A DNA stretch of 5,555 nucleotides, taken from positions 1 through 5,555 of the forward strand of contig DATBDM010000259.1 of NCBI GenBank assembly GCA_036269915.1, in the 5' to 3' direction. Source of the stretch: DATBDM01 sp036269915. GTDB lineage: Bacteria; Actinomycetota; Thermoleophilia; Solirubrobacterales; Solirubrobacteraceae. This document shows positions 1 to 4,695 of this stretch, piece by piece; position 1 is the first letter of the stretch; each line of letters begins with the position of its first letter. Below the pieces are notes generated by a model. It was not told the origin of the DNA and searched no databases. It was given only the letters and a program-made list of their open reading frames with translations. The translations under genes and the position numbers were made by a program.

Positions 1-186
1 TACCGCGACGGCCCGCTCCTGGTTCGCGGGCCGTTCCGGCTCGTCGACCAGGACGGCCGCGAGATCTCCCGCGACCGCGAGGTGATCGCGCTGTGCCGGT
101 GCGGCAAGTCGCGCCTGCGCCCGTTCTGCGACGGCAGCCACAAGCTCGTCCGCTTCAGCGCGCCGAGCGGGGCCGAGCAGCGCTAG
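1..186 (+). CDS. CDGSH iron-sulfur domain protein (3' end, 5' truncated)
   Basis: The frame is open from base 1 and ends at TAG 184-186, leaving the last 61 residues. It carries the whole CDGSH signature CRCGKSRLRPFCDGSH (C-x-C-x2-S-x3-P-x-C-D-G-S-H). In this family three cysteines and one histidine bind a redox-active, labile [2Fe-2S] cluster, and the proteins act as electron or cluster carriers. The preceding segment (DGPLLVRGPFRLVDQDGREI) is a beta-rich lead-in typical of small bacterial CDGSH proteins of about 65-80 residues, so probably only a few N-terminal residues are missing, although a longer or fused protein cannot be excluded. No membrane segment is visible, which suggests a cytosolic protein. 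The last four bases of the gene form a CTAG that also contains the stop of the opposing gene. The electron-transfer partner is unknown. The diiron oxidase about 1.6 kb away is a candidate by inference only. Confidence 0.9.
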   Translation, partial: YRDGPLLVRGPFRLVDQDGREISRDREVIALCRCGKSRLRPFCDGSHKLVRFSAPSGAEQR

Positions 187-1025
187 TCCCAGCGGCCGTT
201 GGCGCGCAGCACGGCGAGCGCGTCGACGGTCACCGAGCCGCGCCACTCGGCGGCGGCGACCGGCGACCAGGCCGGCCAGTCGAACGTCCAGCCACCGTCC
301 TCGTGTTGCCCCGCGGCGAGGCGGTCCAGGGCGACGTCGATCGTCGCGGCGTCGAACGCGGCCCGCGCGATCGAGTCCGGCCGCGGGGCGAAGGTCAGCG
401 GACCGAGCATCGGGTCCGCGCGCAGCGCGTCGCCCAGACGCTCGATCGCGGCCGCGGCGCGCGGCCGGTCGGACGCGTGCTCGAGGAAGCCGACGGCGCC
501 GAGCAGCGTGTAGGGGCTCGGCTCCTGCAGCCCGTCGATGCGCTCCCAGGCCAGCGCCGTCGCGCGCTCGAGCCATGGGTGCGCGGTGCCGCGCGAGATC
601 AGCGTGCCCGCGATCGGACCCGTGGTGATCAGCGAGGCGGTCCGGTCCGCCTCGGGCTCCCACCAGGGCGCGTGCGGCCAGCCCTCGATGGCGGGGTCGA
701 CGAAGCACGCGCCGCCCTCGGGCGGCGCGACGCGCTCGAGCCAGTCGCAGGCGCGGGCGACGAGCGCCTCGTCCCAGGCGTCGGCCTCGTCGAGCGTGCG
801 CAGCGCCAGCGCGACCGCCGCGGGCTGGGCGGCCGGGCCCCGACCGTCGGGCTCGAGCGCGTGGCCGAAGCCGCCGTCGGGACCCTCGTACGCGGCGACC
901 GCGTCGCGGACCGGCGTCGCCGGACCGTCGCGGAAGAGCCGCTCGAAGCGGCGGCGGTCGAGCACGCGCGCGGTCGCGGCGAGGAACCGCTCGGCCGCCG
1001 CGAGCGCTGGGGCTTGTCGGAGCAT
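183..1025 (-). CDS. Alpha/alpha-toroid protein with prenyltransferase/squalene-cyclase-type repeats, function unknown
   Basis: This 280-residue protein starts at ATG 1025 and ends at a TAG read from 185-183. It shows two motifs typical of alpha/alpha-toroid proteins (squalene-hopene cyclases, prenyltransferases and relatives): PDGGFG near residues 49-54 and a full QW-type motif QHEDGGW near 240-246, the latter matching Q-x2-D-G-G-W. The remainder is regularly spaced, Ala/Leu-rich helix. At 280 residues it is less than half a true triterpene cyclase. I see no DxDD protonation motif and no prenyltransferase zinc-ligand set, so enzymatic activity is doubtful and it may be a binding scaffold. No signal peptide or membrane segment is evident, and no Shine-Dalgarno sequence stands out before the start. 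The start fits because the helical lead-in (AAERFLAATARVLDRRRF) begins just after it. The gene is divergent from the AraC regulator, making it a possible target of that regulator. Confidence 0.75.
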   Translation of the reverse strand: MLRQAPALAAAERFLAATARVLDRRRFERLFRDGPATPVRDAVAAYEGPDGGFGHALEPDGRGPAAQPAAVALALRTLDEADAWDEALVARACDWLERVAPPEGGACFVDPAIEGWPHAPWWEPEADRTASLITTGPIAGTLISRGTAHPWLERATALAWERIDGLQEPSPYTLLGAVGFLEHASDRPRAAAAIERLGDALRADPMLGPLTFAPRPDSIARAAFDAATIDVALDRLAAGQHEDGGWTFDWPAWSPVAAAEWRGSVTVDALAVLRANGRWD

Positions 1026-1033
1026 GCCGGTAT

Positions 1034-1069
1034 CGGATCATGGCTCACGCGAGGCGTCTTGAACGGATC
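1034..1069 (+). promoter_or_regulatory. Candidate operator: two direct CGGATC repeats in the divergent promoter region
   Basis: CGGATC occurs at 1034-1039 and again at 1064-1069. The two copies are exactly 30 bp apart, about three helical turns, in the 68-bp gap between the toroid gene and the AraC-type gene. The second copy overlaps the end of the putative -35 box of the regulator by one base. AraC-family proteins often bind direct repeats on one face of the helix, so this could be an autoregulatory site. The repeats are only six bases long in GC-rich DNA, so chance is a serious alternative. Confidence 0.2.
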
Positions 1070-1086
1070 GGACGTGCTGGGATACT
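1059..1086 (+). promoter_or_regulatory. Predicted sigma70-type promoter of the AraC-family gene
   Basis: TTGAAC at 1059-1064 (TTGACA-like, four of six matches) is followed after 16 bases by GATACT at 1081-1086 (TATAAT-like, four of six). Seven bases lie between the -10 box and ATG 1094, so transcription would start at about the A of the start codon and give a leaderless mRNA, a common arrangement in actinomycetes. The placement argues for the 1094 start over an upstream in-frame ATG at 1040, which would lie ahead of the promoter. No Shine-Dalgarno sequence is visible before 1094, consistent with this reading. Confidence 0.45.
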
Positions 1087-1093
1087 CGCCGTG

Positions 1094-1945
1094 ATGGATC
1101 TGCGGCCGGGCTATCGCGAGCGCCGCTTCGGGGCGGGCCTCGAATGCGCCTGGGTGCGCGTCGGCTCGAGCGCCGCGACGACCGCCCGCGTCCTGCCGGA
1201 CGCGTGCGTCGATCTCGTGTGGCGAGCGGGCGAGGGGGCGATGCTGGCCGGACCGGACACGGGACCGGTCCTCGTCCCGACCGGCCCCGGATCGGTGATC
1301 GCCGGGATCCGCTTCGGTCCCGGGACGGGCGCCGGCGCGCTCGGGCTCGGGCTCGAGGTCATCCGCGACACGCGCGTGCCGCTCGCGGCGCTGCGACCCG
1401 ATCTGGATCGAGCGCTGCCCGGCGACCTGGAGCCGCGGGAGGCGCTCTCGCGGCTCGTGCGCATCGGGCTGCGCCTGCATGCGGGCGGCGAGCCCGATCG
1501 GGCCGTGCGCGAGGCGGCGCGGCGGCTCGTCGACCCGCGCACGCGCGTCGACGCCCTCGCCGCCGAGCTCGGCCTCTCGGAGCGCCAGTTGCGCCGCCGC
1601 TGCCGGACCGCAGCCGGCTACGGGCCGAAGACGCTGCAGCGGATCCTGCGCTTCCAGCGCTTCCTGGGCATCGCGGACGGCGGTGGGGAGCTCGCGATGT
1701 ACGCGGCGGAGGCCGGATACGCCGATCAGGCGCACATGACGCGCGAGGTTCGCCGGCTGGCGGGGGTCGCGCCGGTGGCGCTGCTGCGCGAGCGTGCTCA
1801 GGCCGGGACGGGCGCGGCGAGCCCCGCGCGCAGCGACGAGCGCCCGCCCGACCACGCGGCGACGAGCGCCCGTGCCCAGCGCGCCTCGACGTCGACGAGC
1901 GCCCGCGCCCCCCACAGGATGTCGGCGCCCAGCCCGGGCTGCTGA
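1094..1945 (+). CDS. AraC-family transcriptional regulator with DUF6597-like N-terminal domain
   Basis: From ATG 1094 the protein has 283 residues. The N-terminal half (about 7-105) resembles the DUF6597 sensor domain of AraC-like regulators, with VLPDACVDLVW (33-43), LAGPDTGPVL (51-60), GIRFGPGTGA (71-80) and an RDTRVPL segment (91-97). The C-terminal half (about 142-235) is an AraC DNA-binding domain with two helix-turn-helix units: DALAAELGLSERQLRRRC, then MYAAEAGYADQAHMTREVRRLAGVAP, the classic second-helix signature. The ligand is unknown. The in-frame ATG at 1040 would add 18 residues without visible homology and lies upstream of the predicted promoter, so 1094 is preferred. Recognisable homology stops near residue 235. 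The last 48 or so residues (Ser/Ala/Arg/Pro-rich) are antisense to the conserved 3' end of the diiron-oxidase gene and may be non-functional tail. It probably regulates itself and/or the divergent toroid gene. Confidence 0.85.
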   Translation: MDLRPGYRERRFGAGLECAWVRVGSSAATTARVLPDACVDLVWRAGEGAMLAGPDTGPVLVPTGPGSVIAGIRFGPGTGAGALGLGLEVIRDTRVPLAALRPDLDRALPGDLEPREALSRLVRIGLRLHAGGEPDRAVREAARRLVDPRTRVDALAAELGLSERQLRRRCRTAAGYGPKTLQRILRFQRFLGIADGGGELAMYAAEAGYADQAHMTREVRRLAGVAPVALLRERAQAGTGAASPARSDERPPDHAATSARAQRASTSTSARAPHRMSAPSPGC

Positions 1946-2820
1946 CGGGCGAGGCCGCCGGCGAGATCCACGGCGGCGAGGTTCTCGTGGACGGCGTCGG
2001 CGGTCACGTGCTCGTCGAAGAACGCGGTCGCCCGGCCCTCGAACCCCAGCCGCCGCAGCGCACGGGCGTAGCGCGCGTTGGGCAGCGAGGAGCCCATCTC
2101 GAACGCGGCGAGATGGCCGACGAGCGCGCCGCGCAGCCGGCGGTGCAGGCCGAGCATCGACATCAGGTTGACGGTGGCCAGCGTGACGCCCGGGATGTGC
2201 TCGACGTACGCGCCGTAGCGGGCGTCCAGGCCCAGCGCGTCCATGGCGTCGGCGAACAGCTGCGCGTGGATCCGCTCGGCACGGCCGCCGCCGTACTCGT
2301 CGGCCTGGATCGTGACCATCGCCGCCTTGGGCGGCCCCCAGAGCCGCGGCAGCCCGAACGAGTGCGGGTCGGCCTCCTTGAGCTGGTAGGCGGAGCGGTG
2401 GATCAGGAACTCGAGGACCTCCCCGTATCCGCCGTCGCGCTCGAGGTAGCTCGAGACCGAGGGGGCGTCGTCGGCCTCGAGGATCGCGCGCAGCGCGATG
2501 TCGGTCTCGTCTGCCGCCACCGCGGCGTCGTCGTCCGGCCCGAGCCGCTCGCGCAGGGCCGCCTCGAAGCGCGCCTCGAGCGCGCCCCGGACGGCGAGCT
2601 GCGATGGGTCCCACTCCCACCGGTCGTCGACGCCGGGCAGCCCGCGGTAGTGCAGCTCGTAGAGCAGGTACAGCGCGAGGTGCTGATCGTCGCCGTCGAG
2701 CGGGTCGTCCGTCGGCATCGGGACGGGCGGCATCCGCCCGGGAGGCTCCGCGAGCCCGGCGAGCAGCGCCTGGGAGGCCGGCCCGCGCGCAGTCGGCATG
2801 CTCACCACGTCGATTCTCAT
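1798..2820 (-). CDS. Haem-oxygenase-like diiron oxidase (HDO; iron-containing redox enzyme family)
   Basis: From ATG 2820 the product has 340 residues. The conserved core begins with LALYLLYELHYRG (48-60) and a WEWDP segment (68-72). It has every ligand position expected of an HDO: E134-x6-H141, E175 in DEYGGG, and H271-x3-D275-x2-H278 in FFDEHVTADAVHE. The spacing matches that of the structurally characterised family member CADD. HDOs use a non-haem diiron centre and O2 for N-oxygenation, C-C cleavage, desaturation or decarboxylation, and the substrate cannot be read from the sequence. No signal peptide is seen, so it should be cytosolic. The C-terminus (AAWSGGRSSLR) looks family-conserved, so the stop at 1798 is credible. 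The start is uncertain: GTG 2844 adds eight residues, ATG 2797-2799 (codon 8) is possible, and GGAG abuts ATG 2820 too closely to be ideal. The gene lies 36 bp after the ligase stop on the same strand and is probably the second gene of an operon. Its 3' end overlaps the opposing AraC frame by 148 bp. Confidence 0.9.
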   Translation of the reverse strand: MRIDVVSMPTARGPASQALLAGLAEPPGRMPPVPMPTDDPLDGDDQHLALYLLYELHYRGLPGVDDRWEWDPSQLAVRGALEARFEAALRERLGPDDDAAVAADETDIALRAILEADDAPSVSSYLERDGGYGEVLEFLIHRSAYQLKEADPHSFGLPRLWGPPKAAMVTIQADEYGGGRAERIHAQLFADAMDALGLDARYGAYVEHIPGVTLATVNLMSMLGLHRRLRGALVGHLAAFEMGSSLPNARYARALRRLGFEGRATAFFDEHVTADAVHENLAAVDLAGGLARQQPGLGADILWGARALVDVEARWARALVAAWSGGRSSLRAGLAAPVPA

Positions 2821-2856
2821 CTCCGGCCCACGGCGGGGCCACACGCACGGCGTCCG

Positions 2857-3981
2857 TCAGGTGACCGCGAGGTAGGCGCCGGCGAGCCAGGCGGTGGCGG
2901 CGCGCGCGTCGCCGGCACTCCGCTGACGCATCGCGCCGTTGACCTCGGCCAGCTCTCCGGTCGCGCGCAGCTGATCGGCGCAGCCGAGCGCGCGGGCCTC
3001 GGGCGCGAGCTCGGCGAGCATCGCGTGCAGCCGCTCGCGGGTCGGCTCCCGCCGCCCGGTGGCGAGGTCGGCCATCGTCCCCTCGACGCCGTCGCGGCAC
3101 GCCGCCCACCGGTTCTCCTCGATTCGCCACGTGGCCGGCGGCTCGGGCAGCTCGCCGGCGTCGTGGCGCGCGGAGAGCCGGGCGACGAGGGTCTGCACCA
3201 CCGCCGCGACCGCGCCCGCGTCGACGAGCCGGGCCTGCGCGTCGGGCACGCGGATCTCGAGCGTCCCGTGCGTGGGGTGCGGGCGCAGTTCCCACCACCA
3301 GCGCCCGGGGTCCGGCGTCGCGCCCGCCGCGGCGCCCCACCGGAGCGCCTCGACGTAGGCGTCCCAGCTCGGCAGCACCGGCGGCACGCCCTGGCGCGGC
3401 AGCAGCTCCGAGAGCTTGGGCCGGACGGAGGCCAGACCGGTGTCCCAGCCGGCGAGGAACGGGCCGGACGCCGCCAGTGCCGCGACCTCGGGCAGGTGGG
3501 CGCGCAGCGCGTTGTAGACCGCGAGCGTGCGGTCGGCGCCCCCGACCGCGACGTGCACCTGCAGCGCGCACACCAGCTGGGCGCGAGCGATCGCGCCGTA
3601 CTCGCCCCGCGTCAGCTCGTAGCGCTCGCCGGGGTTGAGCTCGCCGAGCGGCGCGGCGAACGGGTGCACGCCGGCGGCCGCGAGCCGGCCGATCCCGTCC
3701 GCTGCCCGGGCGAGGTCGCGCCGGCCGGCGGCGAGCGCGTCGACCGCCTCGGGGACCGTGGCGGCGGGCGGCGTGACGATCTCCAGGTGCGCGGCGGGCA
3801 GCTCGGCGACGAACCTCGGGTCGTCCCCGGTGCGCGCCAGCACGTCGAGCGAGCGTGGCAGGAGGTCGAGCGCCTCGGGATCGAGCAGCATGACCTCCTC
3901 CTCGAGGCCGACCGTCAGAGGCGCGGTCGCGTCGAACCGCCTGCGGAGCGCCTCGGAGGTGGGGAGTGGGGAGGAGGCCAT
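2857..3981 (-). CDS. Carboxylate-amine ligase, YbdK/glutamate-cysteine ligase family 2
   Basis: This 374-residue protein is close to the usual YbdK (GCS2) length of about 370. It has TVGLEEEVMLLD near 23-34 (the Glu-rich nucleotide/Mg2+ strand of the family), HLEIVTPP at 65-72, the core strand ALQVHVAVGG at 139-148, WWWELRPHPTHGTLEIRVPD at 228-247 and RIEENRWAACRDG at 286-298. Family members join a carboxylate, typically the gamma-carboxyl of glutamate, to an amine such as that of cysteine, using ATP through an acyl phosphate. Specificity is not predictable here, and many actinobacterial members do not make glutathione or lack a known substrate. ATG 3981 gives the normal distance of about 22 residues before the first conserved strand. 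A weak purine stretch (GCGGAAA) lies upstream of it. The start codon overlaps the start of the divergent methyltransferase by two bases, so its promoter must lie inside that gene. It is probably the first gene of an operon with the diiron oxidase. Confidence 0.9.
   Translation of the reverse strand: MASSPLPTSEALRRRFDATAPLTVGLEEEVMLLDPEALDLLPRSLDVLARTGDDPRFVAELPAAHLEIVTPPAATVPEAVDALAAGRRDLARAADGIGRLAAAGVHPFAAPLGELNPGERYELTRGEYGAIARAQLVCALQVHVAVGGADRTLAVYNALRAHLPEVAALAASGPFLAGWDTGLASVRPKLSELLPRQGVPPVLPSWDAYVEALRWGAAAGATPDPGRWWWELRPHPTHGTLEIRVPDAQARLVDAGAVAAVVQTLVARLSARHDAGELPEPPATWRIEENRWAACRDGVEGTMADLATGRREPTRERLHAMLAELAPEARALGCADQLRATGELAEVNGAMRQRSAGDARAATAWLAGAYLAVT
3970..3977 (+). promoter_or_regulatory. 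Strong Shine-Dalgarno site for the methyltransferase
   Basis: GGAGGAGG lies two bases before ATG 3980, and its inner GGAGG (3970-3974) has the ideal five-base spacing. It is the clearest ribosome-binding site in the window. It decides the methyltransferase start in favour of 3980 over in-frame GTG 4022 or ATG 4031, neither of which has one. The same bases encode the first residues of the ligase on the other strand. Confidence 0.75.
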
Positions 3982-4669
3982 GGCGGTTTCCGCGCGGCGG
4001 TCCGAGGATAAGACGCGGCGCGTGCGGCTGATGACGCTTCCCGGGGTCTTCGCCCCGATCAGCGACTCGTGGCTGCTCGCGCGCGTGGTCTGCGAGCACG
4101 TGATGCCCGGTGCCCGCGTCCTCGACGCCTGCGCCGGGTCCGGCGTGGTCGGCGTTGCCGCCGCGCGCGCCGGCGGTCGGGTCACGTCGGTCGACGTGTC
4201 GCGCCGCGCGATCGCGAGCGCGTGGCTGAACGCGCGGCTCAGCGGCGTGCGGATCGAGGCGCTGCGCGGGGACCTCGTCGCGCCGGTCGCGGGCCGCGCC
4301 TTCGACATCATCGCCGCGAACCCGCCCTACGTGCCGGCGGCCGGGCCGCTGCCGACCTCCGGGCCGGCGCGGGCCTGGGACGCCGGCCGCGACGGCCGCG
4401 CGCTGCTCGATCGCCTGCTGGCCGAGGCGCCGCCGCGGCTCGCGCCGGGCGGCGTGCTGCTGCTCGTGCAGTCGGACCTCCTCGGGGAGGAGCCGACGCT
4501 GGAGCGGCTGCGGGCGGCCGGTCTCGACGCCGACGTCGCCGCCCGCGAGCCCGGTCCGCTCGGCCCGCGGATGCGCGCGCGGGTCGAGGAGGGGCTGCTC
4601 GACCGCGGCATCGACCGAGAAGCGGTCCTCATCGTTCGCGGCCGTCGTCCATCTTTGTCTACCAATTAA
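3980..4669 (+). CDS. Class I SAM-dependent methyltransferase, short HemK2/MTQ2-like (N5-glutamine MTase family)
   Basis: The product has 229 residues. It shows a Rossmann SAM-binding fold: motif I VLDACAGSGVVG (47-58), the acidic ribose-binding position D72 in VTSVDVS, D98 in RGDL, and the catalytic loop FDIIAANPPYVPA with NPPY at 114-117. The downstream WDAGRDGRALLDRLL (133-147) matches the GG-x-DG region of HemK proteins. NPPY enzymes methylate a planar amide or amine nitrogen; HemK/PrmC acts on the GGQ glutamine of release factors. This protein lacks the N-terminal helical substrate domain of bacterial PrmC and begins almost at once with LPGVFAPISDSW, as in short archaeal/eukaryotic HemK2-like and actinobacterial members. 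It is therefore unlikely to be the housekeeping prmC, and its substrate may be another protein or a small molecule. The start at 3980 is supported by a strong GGAGG. It ends in TAA 26 bp before the amidohydrolase start, so co-transcription is plausible. Confidence 0.88.
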   Translation: MAVSARRSEDKTRRVRLMTLPGVFAPISDSWLLARVVCEHVMPGARVLDACAGSGVVGVAAARAGGRVTSVDVSRRAIASAWLNARLSGVRIEALRGDLVAPVAGRAFDIIAANPPYVPAAGPLPTSGPARAWDAGRDGRALLDRLLAEAPPRLAPGGVLLLVQSDLLGEEPTLERLRAAGLDADVAAREPGPLGPRMRARVEEGLLDRGIDREAVLIVRGRRPSLSTN

Positions 4670-4690
4670 GTGAAGAAGCTGCTATACCGC
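4651..4690 (+). promoter_or_regulatory. AT-richer stretch at a gene junction, weak promoter candidate
   Basis: The end of the methyltransferase gene and the 26-bp gap after it form the most A/T-rich patch in the window (ATCTTTGTCTACCAATTAAG followed by GAAGAAGCTGCTATACC). TATACC at 4683-4688 ends seven bases before GTG 4696, a spacing that would suit a -10 box for a leaderless transcript. However, no convincing -35 box lies 16-18 bp upstream, because TTGTCT at 4655-4660 is 22 bp away. Part of the bias may simply reflect the last codons of the methyltransferase. The amidohydrolase may have its own promoter here or be read through from the methyltransferase. Confidence 0.25.
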
Positions 4691-4695
4691 TGGAC

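Noticed and set aside
1262..1271. 10-bp palindrome GGACCGGTCC inside the AraC gene
   Set aside because: It is a single copy within conserved coding sequence with no partner site; expected by chance in GC-rich DNA.
2724..2740. Perfect hairpin CGGGCGG-CAT-CCGCCCG near the 5' end of the diiron-oxidase gene
   Set aside because: It lies inside coding sequence for a Pro-Gly-Arg-Met-Pro-Pro stretch, is not followed by a T run, and such short GC palindromes are common at this composition.
3635..3979. N-terminal extension of the methyltransferase frame (start at 3635)
   Set aside because: The added 115 residues are Ser/Ala/Arg-rich, antisense to the ligase core, and lie upstream of the strong Shine-Dalgarno site at 3970-3977.
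1144..4011. A 955-codon open frame on the + strand
   Set aside because: It crosses several well-supported genes, partly antisense, and its translation is Arg/Ala/Gly/Pro-rich with no recognisable domain. It is a product of GC3 bias.
629..4099. A 1156-codon open frame on the - strand
   Set aside because: It is out of frame with the toroid, HDO and ligase genes on the same strand and antisense to the AraC gene. The translation is low-complexity Arg/Ala/Pro and matches no family.
3982..4311. N-terminal extension of the ligase frame (start at 4311)
   Set aside because: The added 110 residues are antisense to the SAM-binding core of the methyltransferase and show no family homology; ATG 3981 gives the normal family length.
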